This document shows, in pieces, positions 23,170-34,620 of a stretch of 64,000 nucleotides of DNA. The translations under genes and the position numbers were made by a program. This DNA comes from Atriophallophorus winterbourni (Eukaryota > Platyhelminthes > Trematoda > Plagiorchiida > Microphallidae), in NCBI GenBank assembly GCA_013407085.1, contig JACCGJ010006071.1:1-64000 (forward strand), read 5' to 3'. The notes below the pieces were generated by a model. That model had not been told where the DNA came from. It worked only from the letters and a program-made list of their open reading frames with translations, and searched no databases. Positions within the stretch are counted from its first letter, which is position 1. Each line of letters begins with the position of its first letter.

Positions 23170-23700
23170 ACTCAGACCGTGGATAGGGGGGATGTCGACA
23201 TATCTAAGACGTTTCATCGCGTGGACCATTCTATACACCTGACGAAGCTGGAAGAGTCTGGTATTAATTGGTGACTTCATTTCCGGTCTAGAAGCTACTT
23301 GAATGATAGCTAGGCAACAGTACGTGCCAATGGTGTGATGTGTCAGGATATCTCCGTGACTAATGTTGTCCCACAGGTTTCAGTATTGCTCCAGCTCTTT
23401 ATTTGTTATTCAATAACATCAGTTCGGTTGGTGAAGGAAATATCAAAAATATTTTCTATATCGGCATCCGCAAACTTTGTTCAAGGTAGATGAACCTCCG
23501 TTCAGACAATACATTCAAAAAACTTGCAATGGTGCCGAAATGAAAAGCATTACAGTTGAACAAGAATTCCGAAGCAAAATCGTGAACCATTTCAAACTAT
23601 GACATGTTCTCAACATGACATAAGGAATTGCGAGCTCTCTATTTCAAAAATGACCCTATTTCAGAGAGACTGATTTTAGAGAACGTGTAGGGTAGATGAA
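23170..23700 (+). pseudogene. LINE RT fragment
   Basis: Broken frames read DVDISKTFHRVDHSIHLTKL, then NDS.ATVRANGVMCQDISVTN, then a decayed GVPQGSVL..LF region near 23370-23410. CR1-like RT, inactive. Confidence 0.6.
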
Positions 23701-24290
23701 AATAAATTTTGCAATGAATCTGTTATAGTAAGTTTTTGGTAACGATTTGCATCTGAGCATAGAAGCTTCGTCAAACCGATTCATTTCCAACTTTATCTCA
23801 TGATTATGAACTCCCGATCGGTCTCGAATATTTTCAAATAATTTAGTGTATAGTAGATATTTACCACCACGAACGTTTTTATACTGATCTGTGGCAGGTT
23901 GATCTTAAATAAAATCAGCAACTTCTCTGTCAATGGAGGTATGGAAATTATAAAAAGGAAACTATTAACAAGCTATTTACTGTTTCTTACTGTAAAATAG
24001 GGATCTCACAAATAACCACTAGTTTCGAATGCACAATTACACTCTGATTCCTGGCAAACCGTTCGAGGTGCACATTAAAACCTATGTGAGTGATTGGCAG
24101 TGTACTCAGTAAATTTCTTTATAAACTTACCGCTAAACAGCCGATAGTAAGCCTGGGATGTGTGAGGCCATGTGAACACGATCAGGATCGGTTGTATGTA
24201 CAGCAATCTTACACAAGTGAAAGCGGCTCAGGTCGGTTGACATCAACGTAATTACGACAAGGACCTCGCAACAAGCTATTCCTTCATAAA
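23701..24290 (-). mobile_element. Penelope-like element 3' region relic
   Basis: It shares landmarks with the 3' region of the Penelope element at 44010-44290 (GTGAACACG.TCA.GGTC, GGTTGAC) and has a hammerhead relic at 23741-23785 (AGAAGCTTCGTCA). No open frame. Confidence 0.5.
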
Positions 24291-24299
24291 AATATCAGC

Positions 24300-25240
24300 A
24301 GATAGTCGATTTTCCTAAGCATGGACTACTTTGTAATTAATGAACAATTATCTGGACAAAAGGGTTGGGAAAATAAAAACTGGTGTATTTCGGAAACTCA
24401 TCCATACTGATGCTGAACCAGGATACACTTTCGCTTATTCAAGACAATAATTTACGTCGAGGGTTTGTTTTGTTTTCCCTAAGATAGAACACTGGTGCAG
24501 GCTATTAAATACACGTGAGCAGGCGCATTGTGAATTGAGCCAATGGCTCATATACTACGATTATCTCAGAAGATTTGTGAAATGCTAATTGATGAGAGTA
24601 AATTACCCTTTCAAAAACTCAGGTAATAAATTAGCTAGATAGATCACGTATAACGTATTTTAAAGGTACAAGCGAATCGATGAGTACAATATTGAACCAA
24701 ACCTCAATACGGGTAACGTAAATTAAATGGAAGAAAATCCTGATATCCCGCTTGCTTAATATACCTCTATAAAATCTAACTAGCACTATAAAATGAATCA
24801 AATGCAAGGACCGTTCTGTTCATTACATCGAGCTTGACTTAATCCAAAATTTAAAATCATTCGCAAAACTAAACTTGTTGTGATTGACGAGTTTCTTAAG
24901 GTTGTTGATGTAAATCAACCACTGAAACGTGTGGGATAAATCTATTGATCGCGATTTACGTATACAATGCTCGAGTAGAATGTTTGTCTATTCGTTTGAT
25001 TATTCGACGTTCGGAACAAAATATGAAACTCTTCACGAATTTGCGTGGCCTTCTTGCGCAGGGTTCATGCCTATGCTATTTGCATCGTTTCAATTTGACT
25101 ATATGTATCGCCTGAATGGAGGTTCATCTATCCTTTCCAAAAGATTGCGGATGGTTGCTCTGTTTAAAATTCAATTAAATCAGCCCCGAGTGACAGTAGA
25201 GAAGCGATAATATTTCTAAATAGGACTATGCACGTAATGA
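24300..25240. repeat. Segmental repeat downstream of copy A
   Basis: It matches 27400-28050 and, after an interruption, 31310-31500 in direct orientation (landmarks: CCTAAGCATGGACTAC/CCTAAGCATGAACTAC, ACTGATGCTGAAC). Together with copies A and B this suggests that a unit of roughly 5-6 kb was duplicated in tandem. No exon was recognised in it. Confidence 0.6.
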
Positions 25241-25269
25241 ATAATTTCTCTGCAGATCAAGCGACTATT

Positions 25270-25390
25270 TTATTGGAAGAAGATTCATTAAAAAAATACG
25301 CGATTCAATTCATCTGTCGTCTTCATTCGCTGTTGTGAAATGAACAGATAGCACGCATGGTTGTGAGACCGCGTGATACGTGAGGCCTTG
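25270..25390 (-). pseudogene. Secreted-peptide family, inverted exon 4 relic
   Basis: The - strand sequence CATGCGTGCTATCTGTTCAT, then CACAACAGCGAATGAAGA, aligns with exon 4 and the 3' flank of copies A and B. It is a further, inverted family member without visible exons 1-3. Confidence 0.55.
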
Positions 25391-25751
25391 TCATTTGGCT
25401 TAGGGTCAATTCAACCGCAATACCTTAGACCATTCATTCAGAAAGTCTAATATCACGAATGAATAATGGTATTCAATTATACGTTCTGAATGGTAAAGTG
25501 CACAATTCATTCTTCATCCAGTTTTGAGCATCCAGGTGTTGGAATTGTCGCAATTCACTTCATGATCGCAAGGAAACAGTACATGCCAATGCTGTAATGA
25601 CTCAGACAAACAGAGCATAGATGAAAAATCATAAATCAATTCTTTGTTATACGCGTTTGACTGGCCAGATCTGAACATTCCAGTTACCGAAATGTCATTG
25701 GCTCTCCGATTTCTGACCAATAGTTCACTCGAATTCCTGTGAAAGTAAATG

Positions 25752-25758
25752 TATAAAT
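25752..25758 (+). promoter_or_regulatory. TATA box of secreted-peptide copy B
   Basis: TATAAAT lies 28 nt before the ATG at 25787. Position and sequence are shared with copies A and C. Confidence 0.65.
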
Positions 25759-25786
25759 TGAAGACAACTGTTGCGAAATTTACAAA

Positions 25787-26467
25787 ATGTTATCGAAACA
25801 ATTTGTAGTTCTGAGTCTGGTCGCCTTGTTTGTTGCCTGGGGAAAACCAACTAACTGTGAGTTGTGCATCGGTCAGTAATCAACATAAATAAACCTGGAC
25901 GATAATTTGAGGGTTTATATATCGTAATTCATTCTTATTTATTAAAACTCATATATACAATTCAAAACCTTTTGTCATTTTTCTACCAATTTGAGAGTTG
26001 AGGATCCGGATCATACTGTCCATGACTAATGAATCCAGACACGATCCCGTTATTGGGTGTTTGGGATCACAGTGCTGGTAAACATGGAAATTAATAAAAT
26101 AAAATTTGGATGTTTGCATACGTTTAACTTCATAATGTTTCATTCAAGTCAATCATGCTCAACATCGAATGTTGACGTGTACGAAAATCAACTGCGTCTC
26201 AGAAAACTTCGATTTCGTTTTTACAGCCAACCAAAATTCTATAGTCATGTCAAATTTCGATGAATCAGATGTAAGTTATCTCTTGATAGATTAACGAAAA
26301 TATGTCCCCTAGATGGAACATTTACGCACAATGCTGTGTACCAGGCTACGGACGACGCGAGGTATGAGTTTGTTTACTTTTCAAAACTTGCTCGATTTTC
26401 AGCTCAACTGAACTCAAGTACTTGGACAACTCTTCGTGCTATCTGTTCTTCGCACAATAACGAATGA
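25787..26467 (+). CDS. Putative small secreted peptide (copy B), four exons, 75 residues
   Basis: Exons 25787-25856 (70 nt), 26227-26270 (44), 26313-26361 (49) and 26403-26467 (65, with stop) join in phase and stay open. Donors are GTGAGT, GTAAGT and GTATGA; acceptors are TTTACAG, CCCTAG and TTTCAG. Introns 2 and 3 have 42 and 41 nt. Exon 1 encodes MLSKQFVVLSLVALFVAWG, a signal peptide with a Lys before the hydrophobic core. The mature part, about 55 residues, has an Asp/Glu/Asn-rich exon 2 (SNFDESD), an Arg-rich exon 3 (MLCTRLRTTR) and two cysteines. A TATA box lies upstream, and AATAAA stands 47 nt after the stop. No known family was recognised; function unknown. The open frame through three junctions and a paralogue with the same exon sizes support a real gene. 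The exon sizes are not multiples of three, so it is not a classical trematode micro-exon gene. Confidence 0.6.
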
Positions 26468-26514
26468 AGATGGTAGGTGAATGAAATCGCGTATGTTTTA
26501 CTTTCGCTTTAACC

Positions 26515-26520
26515 AATAAA
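26515..26520 (+). terminator. Polyadenylation signal of copy B
   Basis: AATAAA, 47 nt after the stop codon. The corresponding site of copy A is AATAAT (21595-21600). Confidence 0.5.
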
Positions 26521-26789
26521 AATTTCGCTTTATCTGGGAAGGAATTTTTCATTACGTGCATAGACCAAGGTGGAAATATTATCGATTATCTAATGTCAAT
26601 GGAGGATGATTTTATTGAATATTAAACGGATCAACCATCCGCGATTTTGTGGAAAAGCTAGATGAATCTGGGTTCGGACGATAAATATAGTAAAAATGAA
26701 ACAATGTAGATTGGAAACGCATGAACCCTGTGCGAGTGGATCACACAAAATCGTGAAGCGTTTCATGTTTTCTTTTGACCGTGGAATGG

Positions 26790-26960
26790 TCAGACAAATA
26801 GACGAGCAATCTACTCAAGCACTGTATACGTAAATTGCGATCAATAGTATTGTTCCACACGGTTCAGTGCTTGATCCTGCTCTCAGTTTGATGTACATCA
26901 ACAACCTTCTGAAACTCTTCACACAAAAGAAGTTTAGTTAAGTGATGATGGTAAATCTTT
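26790..26960 (+). pseudogene. LINE RT fragment
   Basis: It contains a decayed VPHGSVLDPALSLMYINNLL block of a CR1-like RT near 26845-26910. 26961-27330 holds nothing recognised. Confidence 0.5.
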
Positions 26961-27330
26961 TTTAATGCGATTTAGGTCAAGGCTTATGCAATCAAGAGAA
27001 CAGTCCTCGCATTTGATTCAGTATATACAAAACATAACACGTTATAATTGTTTCCTATACAAGCGGTAAATCTGGATGAAAAGGATATATTTCTCTAGCA
27101 TATATGTTACCTTATATATGCAGTATACGTACCCGTTTGAACATCTGTTTCATCGGCGAGAAGCACGTGCTAGCAGATCGCTGTGCTACAAGTTGTTCAT
27201 TCCACATTCCAGATAAAATTGTCGAATGTTTTTCTTTGCTTTATATAGAACTCCTTTCTCACACATATCATTGGCGCATCAAGCTTGAACATGTTCAAGG
27301 CTGAACTTTACAACACTTTCCTTGTAACAA

Positions 27331-28050
27331 GATAGTCGTGCCGCGAAATCAGATGTAAATTTTTTCAGTTTACACAAACTTGCTAGTTCAGAAAATGATC
27401 AGTAGATTATAGATGTCCCTAAGCATGAACTACTTGGTAGATATTGAGGAATTACATAGACAAACGTGTTGGGGAAATAAACAAAATGTGTCTGTCGGAA
27501 ACATATCTAAACTGATGCTGAACTACGATACACTTTCAGTAATTCAAGACCAGAATTCTGATTCTCAGTTTGTTCTCATTTTCATAACAGAGAACACAAG
27601 TGCAGCCTAGAAAATACACGAAAACAGACGCCCTGCGAATTCAGATAAAGGGGCATGGACCACGATTTTCTGGAAGTATTTGAGAAATGCACATTGATAA
27701 GAGTAAAATACCCATTTGAAATCTCGGAGAAAACATTTGCTAGTTCAATTACGTGAACCGCATATTAAAGGCACAACTGAATATATAAGTGAATTATTGA
27801 GCAAGAAAACAAACGTTATGTTAGAGAAAGCTATTCGTTCTACTGCATGTTTAGGAAACAATTATAGTGTAACTTACAGTATTTACTAATTCGAATGCGA
27901 GGACTGTTCTGTTGATTACACAAGGCTTGCCTTAAATCGCTTTCAAAAATTTACCAACATTCGCAAAACGAAACGTCCCGACTGTGTATGTAGATGTACA
28001 TCAGAATAATAGCTGTGTCTAGCACTGAACCGTATGTGACAACACATTTA
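27331..28050. repeat. Second copy of the segment downstream of copy A
   Basis: It begins with an exon-2-like remnant (GAAATCAGATGTAAAT at about 27346) and then matches 24300-24660 and beyond. It includes a 65-codon open frame at 27413-27610 that the first copy does not keep. 28051-28870 is AT-rich with no recognised gene. Confidence 0.5.
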
Positions 28051-28879
28051 GGCATCTCAATGTCGATACGTAATGTTGTCTTGCAATCAACGAGGTAGCT
28101 TCTCTAGTAGCAGTGACTGTCTAGGATAGATGGCAGCTGAAGACTTTATTCAAACAGATGATCGTACAGCGAACGGGATCAAACATTTCGCGAAATACGC
28201 GGATTATTGACTAATGTAGATGATCTCCTCGGTGATAAGGCTGAAGTAGAATAAAATCTGTATCAACCAGTAATTGAGTCTTGGACTGTTTCCCAACATA
28301 CTGCATTGCTTTTAAGTGCTTTTCCTTGTGTGCATCCGATGATGATGGTAAAACGTGAACTATAACGGCGAAAAAACTTAATTCTGTCTCAAGCTTTCAG
28401 CTACACCAAATAATGTCTAATAATTCAAAGTTAATTGTCTGTAAATATCGTGCTGGTACTAAACAGCTTATCGCTACGTTCTCCGTAAGAAGTCTTTCTG
28501 TTCAAAATATATAGCTTTCAAACCCCTTTTAATGTTGGAGTTATGTCTCAGTTAATGATTCGATGGCAAACAAATGTAAAATATTCAATTCAGCTGTTTT
28601 GTTAACCGAACATTCAAGGTTATTCGAGATAATTTAGAGTTTGTATTAGTCTGAAAGGCAACTAGATTAACAACAAGGAAGGATGGTAAAATTATAATGT
28701 TAGTGTACAAAACAAGATAAGAAAGTCAAATAAGAAGTATATAAGTGTTCAAAAAACGAATAATCATATAAATATTCGTCTTATTTCGTTCCTAATTCAT
28801 GCACGCTATTAAAGTGAGAAACGGTAGAATGTGAACTGTTCTCAGTAAAACAGATACGGTCATGATAAAAATAACTTCA

Positions 28880-29230
28880 TCATTTCGAGCGGGAAAGGGG
28901 TAACACCAGTAAACATTCATGGTTCCGATTATTTATCGTATTCCTAAGCGTGAAGAGATGGTTCGGGGTATAGAATCCGTTGTGAGTAACATAAGGTGTT
29001 CTGTGATTCGTCGATAGGGAACGTCGAACAGATTCACTTGAGCCATCTTCCTGTAAAAGGCTCATTCCGTGTGCTGAGAACTAGTTTAGTTGAGCGGTGA
29101 TAAATTCGCTGCATAAGTTCATCATCCTTCTTGAACCAGGGAGTCCATGGATGCACATCGTACCACATGACTGGACGCAAGTATTTATAAATTATCCTTA
29201 AGAATATCGTGGACGGAAAATTTCCCAAAT
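28880..29230 (-). pseudogene. CR1 RT C-terminal fragment
   Basis: The - strand reads YLRPVMWYDVHPWTPWFKKD, then RIYHRSTKLV, the usual IRPV.EY..QAW.PW..KDI..LE.IYHRATKLV region of CR1 proteins. Broken frames. 29240-29940 holds no recognised gene. Confidence 0.7.
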
Positions 29231-29941
29231 ACCCGTTGGATTAAATTTAGAACAGGTGTTGTTTTTTCAAAGGATGGTTTCAAGTGAGGTGTTTAAACTT
29301 GAGCATTTTGTTCCCGCGACATTGTGCGTTCGCATAGATGCATTTATTGAGTTGCTTTTCTCAACAAAGATGGTGTGTTGGAAAGGAGGCTAGCGGAGTG
29401 CCGAAAATCTCTTAGGCTGACTCCTACAGAGTGGGCATTTAGAGGTTTTTTGCTTGCAAGGATGTCTGATTATTTTGAGGTTGTAATGCGGCAATACTGT
29501 CTATCTATACTGTCTTCAGCATTTGTTTCTAACTATGGACTATGGACTATGTGTTGCATCCATCTGTCCAATAAAATGTTTTGATCCGCCTATATTTTTA
29601 TTCATAGTGGCATTAGTCTGCTGTCATTTTTCCAAAGGTTTTTGATCGTGTTCAACATATATTTACGTAAGAACGTTATTTGAAGGAGCTTAGGAATGAT
29701 GCCCTATTAATTCGTAGATTCGGGGATGCGGAACGTGTCCGTCACACCTACATCTTGCAAGTCACGTATATCACTGAGGAATCTCTATTGTAGCTAATCG
29801 CGTTTGCGCTGTACTGCTATATCAGTTGCATTGTCGTTTTATCGTGTTGCTGGGGTTATAGGCCCTTTCCCACAAAAGTGCTTCGGCGAAGAACCTTGCA
29901 GTAGTCTCTGAACTCTCCCTACGCAGGAGAGAAGCGAATAG

Positions 29942-30529
29942 TTATATGTTCTCTAGATCCCTCACAAAGTTGACTGTGATTTCAAGCAGTCCTGACTGGT
30001 CCAGATTTGAAGATGTAGCTTTACTTTTCAGTCGTATCAATAATAGTGGTTCATCTGGCTTCAAGTCCATGCTGCCGCACAAGCTTCTTCCTTCGCATTT
30101 ATCGTAATTTATCCTGTCCCCTACTAAGGTGGCACTTGTTTTCTTTTCGTTGTTGCAAATCACGCTTAATCCATGCAGCGAATGTCGACAGTATGTCTCA
30201 CGCTTCAGGTGGTTGCTGGACGTTTCAACTGATTTAGAACGAATACGTGTTGTGTCCACTTTCGGAATAATTTGCACATTGACTTTTGGTTTTGAACCTA
30301 ATAGTTTTCGCTGAACCTTCAGATAAGCAGTTGGTTTTGGCTCCGTAACTTTTTGCGGACCAGGAACGTTCTGGAAAGTAAGGATCTTATTAGTCGCATT
30401 TGTAAAGTTAGCCTCTTGAAGAATAGAACACTCTTTACGACTCACCAGAATATTTGCACCAGCTGAACATCCTTGTTGAATGATCTGCTTCCATCTGACT
30501 GGCATAACCATCAGTAGTTTCCTAATCAT
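29942..30529 (-). CDS. Unknown 195-codon open frame
   Basis: The frame opens with MIRKLLMVMPVRWKQIIQQG and is rich in Lys, Ser and Thr, with KPTAYLKVQRKLLGSKPKV in the middle. No signal peptide, membrane segment or known motif was recognised. It lies in the LINE-rich block between two family repeats. The upstream - strand sequence (about 30590-30545, MATVETLLSAQNSQFARI) is in another frame and could be the start of the same, frameshifted protein. A LINE ORF1 is the likeliest alternative, because ORF1 proteins diverge fast, but nothing proves it. 30640-31300 holds no recognised gene. Confidence 0.3.
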   Translation of the reverse strand: MIRKLLMVMPVRWKQIIQQGCSAGANILVSRKECSILQEANFTNATNKILTFQNVPGPQKVTEPKPTAYLKVQRKLLGSKPKVNVQIIPKVDTTRIRSKSVETSSNHLKRETYCRHSLHGLSVICNNEKKTSATLVGDRINYDKCEGRSLCGSMDLKPDEPLLLIRLKSKATSSNLDQSGLLEITVNFVRDLENI

Positions 30530-31867
30530 CCTGACCTATACGGGCAAACTGAGAATTCTGTGCGGAGAGCAGAGTCTCTACCGTTGCCATCAACGTTCAT
30601 ATGAGGAGCACTAAGCTCAGCAACCCATCACTAAGGTAACTTATTGGACACCTGTTCGAGCAGTTAAACCTGCGTTTGGTTCAGTTCGGCATGTTTTTAT
30701 CATTCAAGATCGATAACGACTCCTGGGTCAATAATTTGTCAAATTTTGCGTGAAACGTCTGGAAATAGTTCATACACGTGCGAGATTTGACCTTATAACT
30801 GACGACTTTCATGCAGATGACGCATGTTTCACGTACATCAGATTATTTCATTTTAGAGGGGCCAACCAAAAGTACAAATTAGAGCCAAAAGTCGTGTGAA
30901 GTTTGCGGATAGTGACGAGTTGTAGCAATTTTTCGTCACCCGATTAAGCAGCGAATTTGCCAGCCTCCCGTTAAGAATATTAGCGCGAAATTGATTTCAC
31001 GTTGCGTATTTCTCCTAGTACTGCCCGATAGTGGTAAACATCGATTTGTTGATCTAACAGCAGAAACACAAAACCGATTTAAACTGTAGAATATCCACGT
31101 GTGACGCACACGAAGAACGACACGTCGTTGATGGATGATTCTTCTATAAAAAGATCCGTAGTAGCAAACTTTCAGTTAGATATCAAAAGAGTAAAACGAT
31201 CGGATGCAAAGTATGATAGTAATATCCAAGAATATTGGATGTCATACTTAATCCTACCGCACGTCACGGTGCACGTTAGAGAGAAACAATCGATGGGCAT
31301 TTGATAGCGTTATACCTATGAAGGGCGAGAGTAGAATTTACGTCTATTTGTCTGGCCATGCGTCGGCAGATTTTTTGTGGCCATTCTTTTGCAGGAGTCA
31401 TGCTCATGATATCCGCATCAATTCAAGTTTACTATATGTATCGCCGGAACGAAGGTTCATCTAGCTCACACGAAAAATCGCGGATGTCCATATAGCAAAT
31501 ATTTTGATATTTTGTTCATCAACTGACGTGATGTTATTCAACAACAACTTTAATGTTTTCTGAGAGGTTCCGCACGTATCCCCAATTATTGTTTGCAGAT
31601 TATTTCCGCATGACACTCCAGCATCATAATCCTGAGACATGTATCTTAGTAAGAATACATCCGGGGACACAACTCTAGAGTTATTATATATATCGGAACT
31701 TATCAACTTATGATCAAGTCAAATGCACACAGTCATTGATATAATCCTGTTTAGAGGAGTGTTCGTAGACCTTCCACTGAGTCTTTGATAATTAGTGCAA
31801 AAATTGTAACGGAATTCATGAAATCAGTAAAGATGGTAAAGCAAACGTGGATGCGCATAAGTTACTC

Positions 31868-31912
31868 ATGATTGTTGTTGGCCTCCTTCGGTCAATGTCG
31901 ACCATGCATGTA
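31868..31912 (-). repeat. LINE 3'-end fragment
   Basis: On the - strand, CATGGTCGACATTGACCGAA, then GGAGGCCAACAAC, matches 57770-57806 on the + strand. It belongs to the LINE whose protein ends in a C2H2-like finger. Confidence 0.5.
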
Positions 31913-31956
31913 CATCATAATTACAGAAATGTTCAAATTTTACAGCTTATTGAATG

Positions 31957-32602
31957 AAGAATAAGATGGAAAATTGCTTCATTCGAGTACAAGAATTTTC
32001 GTCGATACAATTAATTCCACCACACGTAATAAAATGTACATTGAGAAAAAGACATGTCAAATAAGGATGATCCCACTTCAGTTATTATACTGTCAGTTTC
32101 TTCCTCAAATCTAGAATAACTTTTGTATGATCAACCAAATATCGAACCAGGTGAGAAATGGAAGAATTTTCTGAATTTCTCAGTTCTTGCATACGGGGCG
32201 ATATGTTGACTACGCGTAGCTGGTAACGATTTACAAGCAATGGGAACCTCATGCAGTGGATGTGCATTATCAGACGATATGACTCTGACCAATGTGTCAC
32301 ATTCACGAAAGTGTCGTTCGACGATCATGTCACGAATTAACTCGGTGGAGGAAGAGCTCAATCTTGAAATTAATTTGATTCCTCTTCTGATCATCAAAAA
32401 ATCCTTTTCATAAAGACCAGGAAAAATTATAGGGGATGCGTAGATTAAAATGGGAACAATGCAAGAAAAAAACAAAACATCTAACTACATCAGGAGGAAC
32501 AGCTAAAGAACGAAGACGTAAGGCGTAAAATGATAACCTTCTAACCTTCAAGTACTGTGCAGTCACATGATCGGTCCATTTGAGACTCTGTGATAAAATG
32601 AC
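31957..32602 (-). mobile_element. LINE (family C), 3' portion, copy 2
   Basis: It matches 15030-15655 closely, in direct orientation, including the coding stretch IELISRLSSSSTELIRDMIV. The match stops at AAAATGAC (32602), where gypsy integrase sequence begins. Confidence 0.85.
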
Positions 32603-32603
32603 G

Positions 32604-33309
32604 CAGATTAAGATTGCTGGGGAACATTCCTAAAGAAATACTATGCTCTTGTGATCATTGATTTGTATTTAAAATGGCTAGAAGTATTCTTATAACTGTT
32701 GTAAGTGATAATGAAAACCATTTTTTGCTTCACGAGTTACTCAGTGGCAACATTCACTTGGTTTCCGACATTTTCTTACTGCACCCAGATATCCGCAATC
32801 GAACGGGTTAGCCAAAAACGGCGTACGTAAGCTGAAACATGCTATTTCCACTTGTTCCTTAACAACAGTTTATAAACACGATCGTTTTATTGCTTTATTA
32901 TCGTAATAGAAATCATTCAACTAATGGAAACACACCACTCATGTTATCAAAATCTCGATCCTTGAGATTTAACCTCCTGGAACTTGGATTTGTCAAATTA
33001 TGATATTATCGAAAAATGTTTGCCGTCCAAGTACCGGTATCGTGTTAGACAAAATCGGAAGAAATGTGGTAAAAATATTTGATATGGAAGACGGAAAGTT
33101 GCCTAAGCTTCATGCAGATAAAATCATTAACTAGGATTCAAGTCATTTGCGTTCTGATGCTTGTAGCGTCAGCATTCACAACGCAACACTTCTAGATTCT
33201 CCCCAGAATACTGAATCAAGTAAACCTATCAGACGATCAAAAAGACTGAGAAAAATACTTATTCGAGATTACAAAATCCGAGAACGATTGTGAACTGCAG
33301 CGGAATTGG
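32604..33309 (+). pseudogene. gypsy 1 integrase core and 3' coding end
   Basis: The reading YYALVIIDLYLKWLEVF (from about 32636) is the first catalytic-Asp region of a retroviral-type integrase. The sequence continues with SDNENHFL (about 32712, second region) and HPDIRNRTG.PKTAY (about 32785, third region). Several frame breaks. It directly continues the integrase left at 15003. Confidence 0.75.
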
Positions 33310-33470
33310 TGATTATTCGAATGACAATCAATAATACTTTTATTTATATTCTCGTTGTTAAACTTATGTACATCAATATATATCGCGTCATTCGAATGCT
33401 GATCGTGGTTATTTGGTAAATCTATTCTTTGATTGGTAGTCTTCATCCACTTCAATACCATATAATTAAT
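33310..33470 (+). repeat. 3' LTR of Ty3/gypsy element 1
   Basis: It starts TGATTATTCGAATGACAATC after a purine-rich GCGGAATTGG and matches the 5' LTR at 11872-12030. The right edge is approximate. Confidence 0.65.
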
Positions 33471-33559
33471 TACAGAAACGTTTTTAATTATGCTAGCATC
33501 AAGTTTCTTGTTTAAATTTGAGAATACCATTACAAATTATCCACCTATTCTAGGGTGTT

Positions 33560-34330
33560 CAAAGTAAGTATTGAAGAGCTAAATTGCCACAGTCGGTGCT
33601 TGAAACTCGCGACGGAACTGTAGATAGAAAGCGTTTGCTGGACGAATCTTTCAGGACTTTACTACCCTCATGCTGAGGGGCAGCAGCATCACTGCTTGCA
33701 TAACGAGTGTGTGGTTTTAATAATAGTAGCGGCAATGGCAATACTGGGAGCATTCCTCTCGATAATCAATGGTTTGTTATTAACTATTCTAACGAGCATG
33801 CCAATACCAAGTTTGCTTTTCGGATTTTCCAAGGTTGTTTGGACGAAGTCAAGTAGATGGATTGTTTGGTTTTGCCCAGTTGATTTATTTATTTATAATT
33901 GTAGTTATCCACTGTGTGTAGCGAGAAAGCATTTTAATCGCGCATTGTCATATTTTATGGTTATGTGGGAGAGGTAGCTTACGACTAGGTTTCATGCGTT
34001 CTATGTCAGGTCAAATCCCACCATTTTAAAACTTGTAGCCCAAAAGACATATCATTTTGGCGGCTGCGAAATTCTCATTATCATTAAATGTCATTCCATA
34101 GGTCCTCGCAGCTTTCATGAACAAATCGTTTAGGAAATCTAGCTGCTCCTGTGGTGCTCAAATTTTCGGGATTCATGAATTCATCAATACCGTGGTGAAA
34201 ACATGCTACACCATTTCTAACACCGAACGGTATGCGGCCAAACTCTTGTTTTCAATTGTAAATTATTCGTATTTGCTTATGACGTAAAAGAATTTATTCC
34301 CTTTCCATCAACAAATACACAAAATTACAT
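33560..34330 (-). pseudogene. CsRn1-like gypsy RT, second half
   Basis: The - strand reads FGRIPFGVRNGVACFHHGID (about 34275-34200), then, after a frame break, TYGMTFNDNENF and LLGYKF.NG.I.PDIERMKP (about 34100-33985). These are successive blocks of gypsy RTs of the CsRn1 type. Its first half lies at 36400-37200. Confidence 0.7.
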
Positions 34331-34359
34331 TTGGCAGATTATGCACACATTCAGCTTCA

Positions 34360-34620
34360 CTATACAAATGAAGCAATACAAATAATCTTTAATTCTTCAT
34401 CAACAAATTTAAACTCTTGCCTTTGAGATGTACAATACCGTATGGATCGATTCTTCTTAATAGCAATCTGATTCAAATGACTGATTGCACACGTGAAATA
34501 GGGTTTCGATATTCTAAGTACATTACCACCAATGAGCATATACACCACGTGATCTAGAAAGCCAAGCAAATTTGAAATATTATTCATAGGTTCTTTACTC
34601 AACCACAATGTATGGTGTAA
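34360..34620 (+). pseudogene. LINE RT fragment
   Basis: Broken frames contain NEHIHHV followed by KAKQI.NIIHRFF, the region behind the catalytic box of a CR1/Jockey-like RT. A close relative is at 38390-38560. 34621-35530 is AT-rich without a recognised gene. Confidence 0.5.

Larger units (their letters stand above)
11872..33470 (+). mobile_element. Ty3/gypsy retrotransposon 1, interrupted by a 17.6-kb block
   Basis: Order of parts: 5' LTR, gag, CCHC knuckle, protease-like region, RT, RNase H, integrase N-terminal part (to 15003), foreign block, integrase core (from about 32604), 3' LTR (33310-33470). The integrase reading leaves off at VYIDF and resumes at AGTFLKKYY after the block, exactly where DF-AG is contiguous in gypsy integrases. 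Stops and frameshifts throughout make it inactive. Confidence 0.75.

Noticed and set aside
25787..26467. Classical trematode micro-exon gene (MEG)
   Set aside because: MEG exons are mostly multiples of three and numerous; here the middle exons have 44 and 49 nt and only four exons are seen.
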